Below are positions 44,859-54,193 of a stretch of 64,000 nucleotides of DNA, in pieces. Numbering within the stretch: position 1 is the stretch's first letter; every line of letters begins with the position of its first letter. The position numbers and the translations under genes were made by a program. Origin of the DNA: Parafannyhessea umbonata (GTDB lineage Bacteria > Actinomycetota > Coriobacteriia > Coriobacteriales > Atopobiaceae); NCBI RefSeq assembly GCF_012844235.1, contig NZ_JABAGR010000003.1, positions 124,001 to 188,000 of the forward strand, written 5' to 3'. The notes under the pieces were generated by a model. It had not been told where the DNA came from and ran no database searches. It saw only the letters and a program-made list of their open reading frames with translations.

Positions 44859-45818
44859 CTAGGCGTTCTCCGCGAGCACCTCCTCGACCGCGTCGCGCGA
44901 CGGCATGGCGGGGATGGCGCCCCTTTCCCGCACGCAGAGGGAGGCGACGGCGTTGCCGAAGCGCGCGAAAGAGGCCGCGTCGTCCAGCGTGAGCCCGCCG
45001 ACGTCCTTGCCGGAGTCGAGCAGCGCGCACAGGAAGCCGCCCCAGAACGAGTCGCCGGCGCCGGTGGTGTCCGTCGCGTTCACGCGGAAGCTCGGCACCG
45101 TGCGTGCGCCCTCTGGCGTGACGACCATGGCGCCGTCCGCGTCGAGTGTTACCACGACGACCTTTGGCCCCTGCGCAAGGATCTTGCGCGCCGCCTCGTT
45201 CGGGTCGGACTCGTCCGTGAGGAGGGTGGTTTCCTCCGCGGAGATCTTTACCAGGTCCATCATGCCCACGACGGAGCGCATCTGCTGCGCGGCGACCTCG
45301 GCGGACGGCCAGAGCGAGGCGCGGTAGTTGGGGTCATACGAGAGGATCGCCCCGGCGTCGCGCGCGATGCGCAGGGCCTCGAGCGTCGCAGAGCGGGCGG
45401 GCTCGTCTGTGAGCGAGAGCGAGCCCACGTGCAGCACGCGCGTGTTCTGCAGCACGTCGCGATTGAGCTCGTCCGCGCGCAGCTGGGTGTCTGCGCCGGG
45501 CTTCCGCGCGAACGAGAACGTGCGCTCGCCGGTGGGGTCGAGCGCCACGAACGCGAGCGTGGTGAAGTAGTCCGGGTCGCTCACGAGGCCGGAGCAGTCG
45601 ACGTCGTTCTCCTCGAGCGTCTGCCGCAGGAAGGCGCCGTGCATGTCGCACCCGACCTTGCCCACGAACGCCGTGGAGTGGCCGAGCCTCTGCAGTGCCA
45701 CCAGGACGTTTGCGGGGGCGCCGCCGGGATTGCGCTCGAACACCTTCTGCCCGGCGGGTGATGTCCCGGCATCCGTAAAGTCGATCAGCAGCTCGCCCAA
45801 CGCGGTTACGTCGTACAT
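44859..45818 (-). CDS. scrK: PfkB-family carbohydrate kinase, probable fructokinase
   Basis: A 319-residue ribokinase/PfkB kinase. GELLIDFTDAG and NPGGAPANVLVAL are the N-terminal sugar-binding signature; NATDTTGAGDSFWGG holds the catalytic Asp. It probably phosphorylates the fructose released from sucrose-6-phosphate. The ATG follows AAAGGA. It lies 111 bases downstream of the sucrose PTS gene, with a stem-loop between, and near scrR and scrB. Confidence 0.88.
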   Translation of the reverse strand: MYDVTALGELLIDFTDAGTSPAGQKVFERNPGGAPANVLVALQRLGHSTAFVGKVGCDMHGAFLRQTLEENDVDCSGLVSDPDYFTTLAFVALDPTGERTFSFARKPGADTQLRADELNRDVLQNTRVLHVGSLSLTDEPARSATLEALRIARDAGAILSYDPNYRASLWPSAEVAAQQMRSVVGMMDLVKISAEETTLLTDESDPNEAARKILAQGPKVVVVTLDADGAMVVTPEGARTVPSFRVNATDTTGAGDSFWGGFLCALLDSGKDVGGLTLDDAASFARFGNAVASLCVRERGAIPAMPSRDAVEEVLAENA

Positions 45819-45880
45819 GCCCAGGTCCTTTCTGTCTGCGCCGACCGGTCGCAACGTCGCGACTGACCGTAAGGATATGC

Positions 45881-45914
45881 CATGCCGCGCGCCCGTGGCG
45901 GGACGCGCGGCATG
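45881..45914 (-). other. Stem-loop between scrA and scrK
   Basis: CATGCCGCGCG and CGCGCGGCATG form a perfect 11-bp stem with no T tract. In polycistronic PTS mRNAs such stems can tune the level of the downstream gene; here that is inference. Confidence 0.55.
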
Positions 45915-45929
45915 GACTTGGATGAGCGG

Positions 45930-47882
45930 TTACTTGGAGAGCTTCACCAGGGAGGCGCCGGCAACGACCTTGCCGGAGGTTCCCTCGATCGACTTGAAGT
46001 CGTCGGAGTTGGTGACGATGACCATGGTGGTCGCGGCCTTGCCGGCCGCCTTGATCTGGTCGAGGTCGGCCTCCATCAGGAGCTGTCCCGCCTTCACGTG
46101 GTCGCCAGCGCTGACGTGTGCCGTGAACGGCGCACCCTTCAGCTCGACCGTGTCGATGCCAATGTGGAGAAGGACCTCGCACCCGGCGTCAGACATCATG
46201 CCGAGCGCATGGCCGGTGTTGGCCACGAGCGTGACCTCGCCGTCGCACGGCGCGTAGATGGCGCCGTCGGTGGGCTCGACGGCAGCGCCCTTGCCCATGG
46301 ACTCGCTGGCGAAGACGGGGTCGCTCACCTGCGAGAGGGGAAGCGCGGTGCCGGTCATGGGCGAGACGAGCGTGGCAGCGTCTGCCGCGGAGGCGTCGAC
46401 CTGCGGGGCGACCATGGCCTTGGGCTCGCTGTCCTTCGGGGCGTCGGACTTCTTGGCGGCCTTCGCCTTGTCCTCGTCCTTGTAGATGGTGCTGGTGATG
46501 CCGAACGCGACGCCGAAGGCGACGGCGAACATGATGGCGTACTGGACGGGCTGGGCGATGCAGAGCAGGATGCCGAAGATGCCGGTGACGCCGGTGCCGG
46601 AGGCGGCGAGGTTGAAGACGTAGCAGCACAGGGCGCCGCACGCGGAGCCGATCATGCCTGCGACGAACGGCTTGATCTTAGGCAGGTTCACGCCGAAGAT
46701 TGCGGGTTCGGTGATGCCAAGCAGGCAGGAGATGCCGGAGGGAACCGCGAGGGACTTCGTCTTCTCGGACTTGGTGCGAAGCGCCACGGCGAGGCAGGCG
46801 CCGCCCTGGGCGATGTTTGCCGCGGACGCGATGGGCAGCCAGTAGGTCACGCCGTACTTCGCGAGCATGGAGACGTCGATGGCGGTGTACATCTGGTGCA
46901 GGCCGGTGACGACGGACGGGCTGTAGATGAGGCCGATGATGATGTAGCCGATGCCCAGGGGCACCTTGAGGAGGAACATGAGCAGGCCGAGGATGGAGTT
47001 CTCGAGCCAGACGAAGATCGGGCCGATGAAGAGGATCGTGATGTAGGCTGCGAGGGAGACGGAGACGAGCGGAGTCACGAAGAGGTCGAACATCTCGGGC
47101 ACGGCCTTGTGGAGGCGTTTCTCGAAGAAGCAGAGTATCCATACGCCGACGAGGATGGGGATGACGTGGCCCTGGTAGCCGACCCAGTCGATGCTGTAGA
47201 GGCCGGGGATGACGTCGAGCGTGATCATGGTGCCCTTGGCAATGGCGTCGCTCGCGCTATACGCATTGATGAAGTCGCTGCTGATGAGCAGGGCGCCGAA
47301 CGACGCGCCGAGGTAGGGGTTGCCGCCGAAGACCGTCGCGGCGCTGAAGCCGAGCAGGATCTGCAGGTTCGCGAGGGCGCAGGCGTTGACGAGCTTCGCG
47401 ATGCGCCACCAGACGGTGTTCTGGTCGAGCATGAAGAAGCCGGCGCCGCCGTCCGCGACGGGGGTGCCCATGTAGCTGAGGGCGCCCATGATGCCCATGA
47501 GCATGCCGGACGCGACGATGGCGGGGATGATGGGAACGAAGACGTCGGAGAGGACCTTGATAGCGCGCTGGAAGGCGTTGCCCTGCTTGGCCGCCTCCTC
47601 CTTCGCCTCGGCCTTGCTGACGGCGGTGATGCCGCCCTGGCGTATGAACTCGTCGTACACCTTGTCGACGGTGCCGGTGCCGTAGATGATCTGCAGCTGG
47701 CCGGCGGCCTCGAAGTTGCCCTTCGCGCCGAGGGCGTCCTCGAGCTTGTCCTTGTCGATCTTGCCGTTGTCTGCGATCACGAGGCGCAGGCGGGTGGCGC
47801 AGTGCGCCGCGGAGACGACGTTGTCAGCCCCTCCCACGGCCTCGAGCGCCTGGCGCGCGGCTTCCTTGTAGTCCAGTGCCAT
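45930..47882 (-). CDS. scrA: Sucrose-specific PTS transporter EIIBCA
   Basis: A 650-residue PTS permease. EIIB has its phospho-Cys in AAHCATRLRLV (about residue 27). EIIC spans about residues 110-470 with multiple membrane segments. EIIA (glucose type, about 500-650) has its His in LLHIGIDTVELKG. It imports sucrose as sucrose-6-phosphate. Specificity is assigned from the B-C-A order and the adjacent scrR, scrB and scrK. RBS is GGGAGGG. A LacI-type site lies about 90 bases upstream. Confidence 0.92.
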   Translation of the reverse strand: MALDYKEAARQALEAVGGADNVVSAAHCATRLRLVIADNGKIDKDKLEDALGAKGNFEAAGQLQIIYGTGTVDKVYDEFIRQGGITAVSKAEAKEEAAKQGNAFQRAIKVLSDVFVPIIPAIVASGMLMGIMGALSYMGTPVADGGAGFFMLDQNTVWWRIAKLVNACALANLQILLGFSAATVFGGNPYLGASFGALLISSDFINAYSASDAIAKGTMITLDVIPGLYSIDWVGYQGHVIPILVGVWILCFFEKRLHKAVPEMFDLFVTPLVSVSLAAYITILFIGPIFVWLENSILGLLMFLLKVPLGIGYIIIGLIYSPSVVTGLHQMYTAIDVSMLAKYGVTYWLPIASAANIAQGGACLAVALRTKSEKTKSLAVPSGISCLLGITEPAIFGVNLPKIKPFVAGMIGSACGALCCYVFNLAASGTGVTGIFGILLCIAQPVQYAIMFAVAFGVAFGITSTIYKDEDKAKAAKKSDAPKDSEPKAMVAPQVDASAADAATLVSPMTGTALPLSQVSDPVFASESMGKGAAVEPTDGAIYAPCDGEVTLVANTGHALGMMSDAGCEVLLHIGIDTVELKGAPFTAHVSAGDHVKAGQLLMEADLDQIKAAGKAATTMVIVTNSDDFKSIEGTSGKVVAGASLVKLSK

Positions 47883-47966
47883 GGTTCCCTCCCAAGTTTG
47901 CCTGGTACCCATCGTCGATTCCACGTGCCCCGGGAGCGACCCCGGCTCCCGAAAGGTGGCATGGCA

Positions 47967-47984
47967 TGTGAAATCGTTCTCACA
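47967..47984. promoter_or_regulatory. LacI-type operator upstream of scrA
   Basis: TGTGAAATCGTTCTCACA is an inverted repeat with a central CG. Its inner 14 bases match the published cre consensus TGWAANCGNTNWCA at every position. It could bind ScrR or a CcpA-like protein. The rest of the 47883-48243 gap has an inverted repeat GAAAACA / TGTTTTC (48055-48082) and no gene. Confidence 0.6.
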
Positions 47985-48243
47985 CACTCACTATGTAACG
48001 ACTTGGCGAGTCGAAAGCCCCTCTGAACCAGGGTTCGGGACGGACGAACGGTATGAAAACATCGGCGTACGGCACTGTTTTCGTGGCGAGCCTGTGAAGG
48101 CGAGGATTTGCGCGCCCTTCTCGCCCGGCGCGACGGGACGGCGGCCGCGCCGAGGGATATGGGATAGATTTCATAGCGTTTTTCATGCACGGGGCGTGTG
48201 GGGCCTCGCGGGGGGACGGCGTGCGACGGGGGCGGGGCGGGCG

Positions 48244-49227
48244 CTAGCGCGTGGAGTTGCGCATCATGATGCCGTAGGACATGCGAATCTCTCGTGGGAC
48301 GACATCCTTGCTGGTCATGGCCTCGACCAAGAGCTTGGCGGCCTCGCGGCCGGACGTCTGGTAGTGGTGGTGGATCGAGGTGAGGGTGGGGGTGACGACG
48401 CGCGTGAGCTCGCTGTCGCCGACGCCGGTGACCTGCACGTCCTCGGGCACGCGGCGGCCGTACTCGCGCGCGCACGTGAGCGCGCCGAACGCGATGACGT
48501 CCGTGGCGCACACGAACGTGTCGAGCTCCGGGTGGCGGGACATGATGGCCTCCGCGCACTCGTAGCCGCCGTCGAGGGAGAACGGGCTCGTGCCCATGGC
48601 GTCCTCCGGCACGTCGAGCCCGAGCTCCGAGCAGGCGTCCAGGAAGCCGCGACGACGCTCCTGGCCTGCGGAGACGTCTTCCTGCGTCACGCCGATGTAC
48701 GCGGGGTGCGCGCTGTTTTGCAGCACCTTGCGGCACAGCTGGAGCATGGAGCGGTAGTCGTCGTTGAAGACGGAGGAGTAGCCCTGCATGTCCTGGCCGA
48801 GGATGACGACGGGCACGCGCAGCGCGTCGAGCGCGCGACGGTGCTCCTGGTCGAGCACGGTCGCGATGAGGATGATGCCGTCCACCTGGTTGCCCTCCGC
48901 GAAGAGCTGCAGGTACGAGACCTCGGTCTCCTTGTTGTTGTTTGTGTTGGCGAGCAGCGTCTGGTAGTGGGCGTCGTTGAACTCGAGCGTCATGCCGGAG
49001 AGCATGCGCGAGACCGCGTGCGAGTTGACCTTGGGGAGTATGACGCCGACGATGTTTGTCTTGCCGGTGCGCAGCGTCTGGGCCTGCTGCGACGGGACGT
49101 AGCCGGTCTCCTTTATGACGCGGGCGATGACCTTGCGCTTCTCGGCGGAGACGTAGCCGTCGTTGAGGTAGCGCGACACCGTGGCGCGCGAGACGCCTGC
49201 GAGCTTGGCTATGGAGTTGATGTCCAC
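48244..49227 (-). CDS. scrR: LacI-family transcriptional repressor, sucrose regulon
   Basis: A 327-residue LacI/GalR regulator. The N-terminal HTH is INSIAKLAGVSRATVSRYLN and the hinge is QAQTLRTGKTN. The periplasmic-binding-like core follows (GVILPKVNS, IILIATV, CATDVIAFGAL). The start is a GTG after GGAGGG, giving the short N-terminus usual for LacI proteins. It lies between scrA and the divergent scrB and probably represses both in the absence of sucrose-derived inducer. Confidence 0.92.
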   Translation of the reverse strand: MDINSIAKLAGVSRATVSRYLNDGYVSAEKRKVIARVIKETGYVPSQQAQTLRTGKTNIVGVILPKVNSHAVSRMLSGMTLEFNDAHYQTLLANTNNNKETEVSYLQLFAEGNQVDGIILIATVLDQEHRRALDALRVPVVILGQDMQGYSSVFNDDYRSMLQLCRKVLQNSAHPAYIGVTQEDVSAGQERRRGFLDACSELGLDVPEDAMGTSPFSLDGGYECAEAIMSRHPELDTFVCATDVIAFGALTCAREYGRRVPEDVQVTGVGDSELTRVVTPTLTSIHHHYQTSGREAAKLLVEAMTSKDVVPREIRMSYGIMMRNSTR

Positions 49228-49305
49228 GGGCCCTCCTTCCGCGCCGGGGGACGTGCCGTGACGGGGGCGTGGCGCCCTTGGCCGCGGCGATTCTCGCCCA
49301 CAATG

Positions 49306-49324
49306 TGAGACCGATACCAGTATC
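49306..49324. promoter_or_regulatory. LacI-type operator upstream of scrB
   Basis: TGAGACCGATACCA (49306-49319) matches 12 of 14 positions of the site before scrA, and overlaps the palindrome GATACCAGTATC (49313-49324). It lies in the scrR-scrB divergent region and probably controls both. Confidence 0.55.
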
Positions 49325-49375
49325 ATGTGACATCAAGGTGGCTCCTGTCAAAGTCGATTGCGAGGAGGAACACAC

Positions 49376-50827
49376 ATGTCCAACGCTCTTGAGCGCGACC
49401 TCGACGCGCTGCGAATTGGCGCGGAGGGGGCAGCGAGGCATGGCCGCTACGCGCAGGGGTTCCACCTGATGCCGCCCGTGGGCTGGCTGAACGACCCGAA
49501 CGGGCTGTGCCAGGTGGACGGGACGTTCCACGCGTTCTTTCAGTATGCGCCGTTCAACGTGGACGGCGGGGTGAAGATGTGGGGGCACTCCACGTCCGAC
49601 GACCTGCTGACGTGGGACTACCATGGCGTGACGCTCTATCCCGACCAGCCGTCGGACTGCTCGGGCGTGTACTCCGGGAGCGCCCTGGTGCGCGAGGTGG
49701 GCGGCCGAAGGCGGATGGAGCTGTTCTATACCGGCAACGTGAAGCTCGAGGACGCGGACGGCTACGACTACGTGCGCACGGGCCGCGAGGCTAACACCGT
49801 GTGGGTTACGACGGAGGACGGCGACGCGCACGGTCCGAAGCGCGTGGTGATGAGGAATGCGGACTATCCCGCGGACGACACCTGCCACGTGCGCGACCCG
49901 AAGGTGTGGGAGGGCGACGGCCGCTACCTGATGGTGCAGGGCGCCCGCCGCGACGACGACTGGGGCGAGGTGCTTGTGTTTGGCTCCGACGACCTGGCGC
50001 GCTGGGAGCTTTTGAACCGCGTGACCACGCCGACGCGCTTTGGCTACATGTGGGAGTGCCCGGACTACTTCGAGCTGTCCGACGGAAAGGGGGGCTCTGC
50101 CAAGGTGCTGAGCGTTTCTCCCCAGGGGCTCGAGGGCGGCGACTGGGACCGCAGGAACGTGTACCAGTCCGGCTACTTCATGCTGGAGGGCGACGTCGCG
50201 GGCTCGTGCGAGCTGGGCGACTTTGCCCTGTGGGACGCCGGCTTCGACTTCTATGCGCCGCAGACGTTTGCCGCGGAGGACGGCCGGCGCATCCTGATTG
50301 GCTGGATGGGGATTCCGGACGAGCCGACGTACGGCAACGACCCGACGGTCGCAGCCGGCTGGCAGCACTGCTTCACGATTCCGCGCGAGGTGACGCTTGC
50401 GGGCGGGCGCGTGCGGCAGGCCCCGGTGCGCGAGCTGGACGCGCGTCGCGCGGACGCGGCGCGATCTGTGGGCGGAGCGCTGGACGTGGAGGGACGCACG
50501 GCGTTCGACCTGGTGCTGGACGCGAGCACCTGCACGGCGGGCGTGCGCGTGACCCTGTCGGACGAGCTGGCGCTGACGTGGCGTGACAGCCGTCTGAGCA
50601 TGGCGTTTGGGCGCACGGCGCGCTCCGACGCGGGCTGCGGGCGCACGGAGCGCTGGGAGCCGCTGCCGGAGCTGCGCAACCTTCGCGTGGTGGGCGACGC
50701 GTCCTCCGTGGAGGTGTTCGCGAACGACGGCGAGCTGTGCATGTCGACGCGCTACTATCCCCGCCGCTACCGCGTGCAGGTGGACGCGCCCGGCGCGGAC
50801 GCGACGCTTTGGGGTCTTGAGGCCTAG
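49376..50827 (+). CDS. scrB: Sucrose-6-phosphate hydrolase (GH32)
   Basis: A 483-residue GH32 enzyme. The nucleophile Asp is in GWLNDPNGLCQ (about residue 42), the transition-state Asp in HVRDPKVW and the acid/base Glu in MWECPDYFEL. The C-terminal beta-sandwich is present. It cleaves sucrose-6-phosphate from the PTS into glucose-6-phosphate and fructose. The ATG follows GCGAGGAGG. It is divergent from scrR. Confidence 0.94.
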   Translation: MSNALERDLDALRIGAEGAARHGRYAQGFHLMPPVGWLNDPNGLCQVDGTFHAFFQYAPFNVDGGVKMWGHSTSDDLLTWDYHGVTLYPDQPSDCSGVYSGSALVREVGGRRRMELFYTGNVKLEDADGYDYVRTGREANTVWVTTEDGDAHGPKRVVMRNADYPADDTCHVRDPKVWEGDGRYLMVQGARRDDDWGEVLVFGSDDLARWELLNRVTTPTRFGYMWECPDYFELSDGKGGSAKVLSVSPQGLEGGDWDRRNVYQSGYFMLEGDVAGSCELGDFALWDAGFDFYAPQTFAAEDGRRILIGWMGIPDEPTYGNDPTVAAGWQHCFTIPREVTLAGGRVRQAPVRELDARRADAARSVGGALDVEGRTAFDLVLDASTCTAGVRVTLSDELALTWRDSRLSMAFGRTARSDAGCGRTERWEPLPELRNLRVVGDASSVEVFANDGELCMSTRYYPRRYRVQVDAPGADATLWGLEA

Positions 50828-50877
50828 GCCCTCAAGCGGCCCGCGGGGTCGCGGCGGCGGGGCTGGTGCCATGAAGG

Positions 50878-50915
50878 ACGGGCGAGAAGGGCGTGGGCGC
50901 GCTCTTCTCGCCCGT
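50878..50915. terminator. Bidirectional terminator after scrB
   Basis: ACGGGCGAGAAG and CTTCTCGCCCGT form a 12-bp perfect stem with a 14-base loop between the convergent scrB and TIM-barrel genes. Confidence 0.8.
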
Positions 50916-50947
50916 TGGCGTGCGTGGGGAGTACGTGGCCGAATGGG

Positions 50948-51775
50948 CTACTTGCTGCGCTCGTCCCCGCGGCTTGGGTTGGGGTCGAGGTTTGCGTCCG
51001 CGCCGGCGTGCGTGCCGTGGAACAGCTCGAAGAAGTCGTGCACGGCGTCGCGGCTGGTGTCCGACGTGCGGAAGTGGAACTCTGGGTTCTTGGTCTTGAG
51101 CTGGCGGTACTCTGCCATCATGTCGCCGAAGATGTGCGCGTTCGAGGGCGGCGTGTACACGATGGAGTTTGCGCCGGCCTGGATGGTCTCTTGTATGGAC
51201 TCGTCCGTACGGCCGCCCGTTGCGATGATGGGCACGGTGGGGAAGTCCTTGCGGATGTTGCGCACGACCTCGGCCGTCTTGGAGCCGGCGGCGACGTTGA
51301 GGATGGTGACGCCCGCGTCGAGGCGCGCCTGCACGTCCTCGTCGCCGGTGGCGATGGTCGCGATGATGGGGATGTCGATGACGCGGCGGATGAGGCGGAT
51401 GTTGGAGTTGCTCATGGGGGAGTTCACGACCACGGCGAACGCGCCCTGCGCCTCTGCGTCCTGCGCGATGACGACGGAACGCATGCCGCGCGTGGTGCCG
51501 CCGCCGACGCCGACGAAGACGGGGCTGACCGCGGCGCTGATGACGGCCTGCGAGATGGCCTGCTGCGGCGTGAACGGGTAGACCGCGAGCACGGCGTCCG
51601 CGTTGCAGTTGCGGATGATGGCGACGTCCGTGGAGAAGACGATGGACTTGATGCGGCGCCCCATGATGACCATGCCCTTGGCCTGGTAGATCACTTCTGG
51701 GACCTGAATGGAGTGCGCTCGCAGCGTGCCGGTGATGCGTGGGACGTGGTCTTCGTCCTGGGTTGTGGTGACCAT
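50948..51775 (-). CDS. Conserved TIM-barrel protein of unknown function
   Basis: A 275-residue protein of a family often labelled hydrolase without evidence. GRRIKSIVFSTDVAIIRNCN, AVYPFTPQ, GVTILNVAAG and IIATGGRTDESI fit a TIM barrel with a phosphate-binding end like that of FMN- or IMP-binding enzymes. The last 25 residues are polar. RBS is GAAGGGAAGG. AT-rich repeats with GTCAAA / TTTGAC (51874-51893) lie upstream and may be its promoter region. Confidence 0.7.
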   Translation of the reverse strand: MVTTTQDEDHVPRITGTLRAHSIQVPEVIYQAKGMVIMGRRIKSIVFSTDVAIIRNCNADAVLAVYPFTPQQAISQAVISAAVSPVFVGVGGGTTRGMRSVVIAQDAEAQGAFAVVVNSPMSNSNIRLIRRVIDIPIIATIATGDEDVQARLDAGVTILNVAAGSKTAEVVRNIRKDFPTVPIIATGGRTDESIQETIQAGANSIVYTPPSNAHIFGDMMAEYRQLKTKNPEFHFRTSDTSRDAVHDFFELFHGTHAGADANLDPNPSRGDERSK

Positions 51776-52006
51776 GCGTTTACCTTCCCTTCAGGTGTAG
51801 GGGCGTTGCCGCCTGCGTGGCGGCGGTCCCGCCGACGTGACTATGGACGTTAGGATATCCATTTTTGAGTGGAGTCAAACATTCATTTTTGACGAACGAC
51901 GTTTGGCCACGTTTGCCCCCGCGGGGTTATGGGTAGACGTTCTGCAGGAAACGAACCGCCGCCCGCGAGGAGCGTAGGCGGCACGAACGAATGATGGGAG
52001 GCCCCC

Positions 52007-52318
52007 ATGGCCAGCTTTGACGACCTGAAGCTCTACGTCCTGCCCGGATGCCCCTTCTGCGCGAAGGTGGACGCATTCTTGGATGAGCATGACATTGAGA
52101 TCGAGCACCTGGACGTGACCCAGGGCACGAACGGCGACGACCTTGTGCGCATTGGCGGCAAGAGGCAGTGCCCGTGCCTGCTTATTGACGGCAAGCCGAT
52201 GTACGAGAGCGGCGACATCATCGACTACCTGGCCGATCGCATTGGCGCGGACGCGCCGACGCACGAGGGCGGCGGCGCATGCCACTTTGTTCCCGGCGGC
52301 GGCCACGTGTGCGACTAG
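52007..52318 (+). CDS. Glutaredoxin-like protein
   Basis: A 103-residue thioredoxin-fold protein. The active site is LPGCPFCAKVDAF (CxxC near residue 15) and the GSH-loop-like segment is CPCLLIDGKPMYESGDII. The C-terminal tail is Gly/His/Cys-rich (GGGACHF, GGGHVCD), which could bind metal. RBS is GGGAGG. Many relatives of this organism lack glutathione, so the reductant may be another thiol. Confidence 0.88.
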   Translation: MASFDDLKLYVLPGCPFCAKVDAFLDEHDIEIEHLDVTQGTNGDDLVRIGGKRQCPCLLIDGKPMYESGDIIDYLADRIGADAPTHEGGGACHFVPGGGHVCD

Positions 52319-52373
52319 CGCGGGTTTGCGGCCGGCGCGGCTGGACGCGGCTCTTGAACCATCGGCTGGTTTT

Positions 52374-52410
52374 GGCGGGCGGATCCGTTGGGGGTCCGCC
52401 CGCCTTGCTG
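52374..52410 (+). terminator. Terminator after the glutaredoxin gene
   Basis: GGCGGGCGGA and TCCGCCCGCC form a 10-bp stem, followed by a short TTG stretch. The rest of the 52319-52652 gap is GC-rich and shows no convincing gene. Confidence 0.65.
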
Positions 52411-52652
52411 TGCCGCTCGCCGTTTGGGGGAGAAGGGCGGCCCTTCTCGGCAGGGGAGGAAGGAATCTGGAAGATGACGCGGTTGGCCCGTGGTTGCGCT
52501 CGGCTATTGCGGCGGAGAGGGTTGCTCTTGGGAGCGAGAGGGCCCGGATCGCGCGAGTTCGCGCGCAGAGATGTGGAAGTCGGCGTTCGGTCCGGGGTGA
52601 CGCTCGCGGAAAGCGTGCGGGGCGCGTGCGGTCCGGGGGATACCATGCCGAC

Positions 52653-53729
52653 ATGTCGATTGTGGTCGTGGGACATATCTCCAGCATCGAGGCGCGTGAC
52701 CTTGGCCTTCTGAGTGCCGCGGGCGTGAAGCCGCCGGCGGGGATGAAAGGTGACGCGATGGATGCGGCCGGACTTCGAGTCGAGGCCTTGCGCGTGACGC
52801 CACCTGCGAGCATGATGCCCGACGTCGCCGCGTTGTTGGCGAGGACGGGGCTACCCGCGCCCGTGCACATGCTTGTTCCCGCCAGGGCGGATGCGTTTGC
52901 CTCGCGCTGCGCCATACCCCACGGTTGGTCGTTCTGCCAGCCACGGGACGACTTGGCAGAGATTGACGTCGCATGCCCTGCCAGCGTGTTTGCATGTCCT
53001 CCCGAAATGGCTTTGATGCAGATGGCGAGGGGCCTTGGCGTGGCAAGGACGGCACTGCTTGTTGACCAGGTGCTGGGGACGTACAGGACCTGCAGGCGGG
53101 AGTCGGTTGGCTCGTACGGCCAGCTTGATGGTGTGTCTCTGGATGAGTGTACCGACGATTGCGGGACTACCACGGCATACGGGCTTGCGCCGCTGACGAC
53201 GATAAATAGATTGTCAAACTATTTGGATGCGATGGCGGGCGCTCCCGGGGCAAGGGCGGTCAGAAGGGCGCTTCCGCTGGTGGCCGAGGGCCTGGCGTCT
53301 CCGCTAGAGGCTCAGACGTATGCCTTGGCGTTCTGCTCTCGTCACACGGGCAGCCTTGGTCTGCCAAAGCCACTCGTGAACCACCGGATCGAGGTCCCCG
53401 TTGAGGCGAGGGGCTGCTTTGGGTCTGCGACCATTCGGCCGGACTTCTGGTGGCCCGAGCAGCGCGTGGCGCTTGAGGTTCTGGGCGTTCGCTGGCATGG
53501 CGGTGCGAAGGGAATCACCCAGACCTCTCTGAGGGAAAAGGGGTACTACGCCATGGGGGCTTCTTGCATCACGATTACTGAAAGGGAGATACGGATGCTC
53601 TCGAGCTTCGAGTCCGCGATGGCGGTGCTGGCGAAGCTCTTGGGGGTGAGGCTTCGGCAGCCCACCAGGGCGTTCGCGAAGGCAAGGGGCCGACTGCGCA
53701 CCGAGGTGCTGGACGTCAGGCCCGCGTAG
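52653..53729 (+). CDS. DUF559/Vsr-like domain protein
   Basis: A 358-residue protein seen as hypothetical. The C-terminal 110 residues contain TIRPDFWWPEQRVALEVLG followed by RWHGG, the layout of DUF559 endonuclease-like domains related to very-short-patch repair nucleases. The N-terminal 230 residues have several Cys and a Leu-rich helical region and may recognise DNA or a partner. The start at 52653 has no good RBS (GGGGGA is 13 bases away). A hairpin array begins about 100 bases after the stop. Confidence 0.6.
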   Translation: MSIVVVGHISSIEARDLGLLSAAGVKPPAGMKGDAMDAAGLRVEALRVTPPASMMPDVAALLARTGLPAPVHMLVPARADAFASRCAIPHGWSFCQPRDDLAEIDVACPASVFACPPEMALMQMARGLGVARTALLVDQVLGTYRTCRRESVGSYGQLDGVSLDECTDDCGTTTAYGLAPLTTINRLSNYLDAMAGAPGARAVRRALPLVAEGLASPLEAQTYALAFCSRHTGSLGLPKPLVNHRIEVPVEARGCFGSATIRPDFWWPEQRVALEVLGVRWHGGAKGITQTSLREKGYYAMGASCITITEREIRMLSSFESAMAVLAKLLGVRLRQPTRAFAKARGRLRTEVLDVRPA

Positions 53730-53831
53730 CTTGCGAGTTGGGTGCCAGAGGGAGAGCGCCGACCGAGCGGGCTTGCCTGGTGCGCTTGCCTGGTGCGCGG
53801 AAATCCTAGGTATCGGCAAGACCGGAGATCG

Positions 53832-54162
53832 CACTACCTGACAGATTACGCTCCTGTCAGATAGTGGTGACTTTGGACGTATCACTTTCTGACAGATTGC
53901 GTTTCTGTCAGGTAGTGGTGGCGTACGAGGCGCGAAACGCGGGAAAGGGGCCTCTTGGAGTCCCACTTTCTGACAGATCGCACTCCTGTCAGAAAGTGGG
54001 GCTCACTATCCGACAGGTCGCACTCCTGTCAGAAAGTGGGGCTCACTATCCGACAGATCGCACTCCTGTCAGAAAGTGAGCGGTTCGCGTAATGCGAAGT
54101 GCCCCTTTTCATGCAAATACACCCCACAACCTGACAGTTTGTGCTTGTGTCAGATTGTGGGG
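53832..54162. repeat. Family B hairpin array, copy 2 (six units)
   Basis: Six hairpins fill the convergent gap 53730-54193, at about 53832-53866, 53883-53917, 53962-54000, 54003-54038, 54043-54079 and 54122-54162. Arms are CACTTTCTGACAG / CTGTCAGAAAGTG and variants. The last unit has CCCACAA / TTGTGGG in place of CCCACTT / AAGTGGG, a paired change. Two neighbouring units (54003 and 54043) are almost identical, including the loop, showing recent local duplication. Confidence 0.85.
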
Positions 54163-54193
54163 CGCTACGTTTTGCTTCGCCATCCGCCTCGCG

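Noticed and set aside
47777-50872. A 1031-residue minus-strand frame
   Set aside because: It runs across scrA, scrR and scrB, which have clear motifs; it is a composition artefact.
52279-52713. A 144-residue plus-strand frame before the DUF559-like gene
   Set aside because: It overlaps the real start, has Arg-rich composition and no motif. The GGGGAGGAAGG within it is probably chance.
53832-54162. CRISPR array
   Set aside because: Units are palindromic hairpins with irregular spacing and some adjoin directly. There are no uniform unique spacers and no cas genes.
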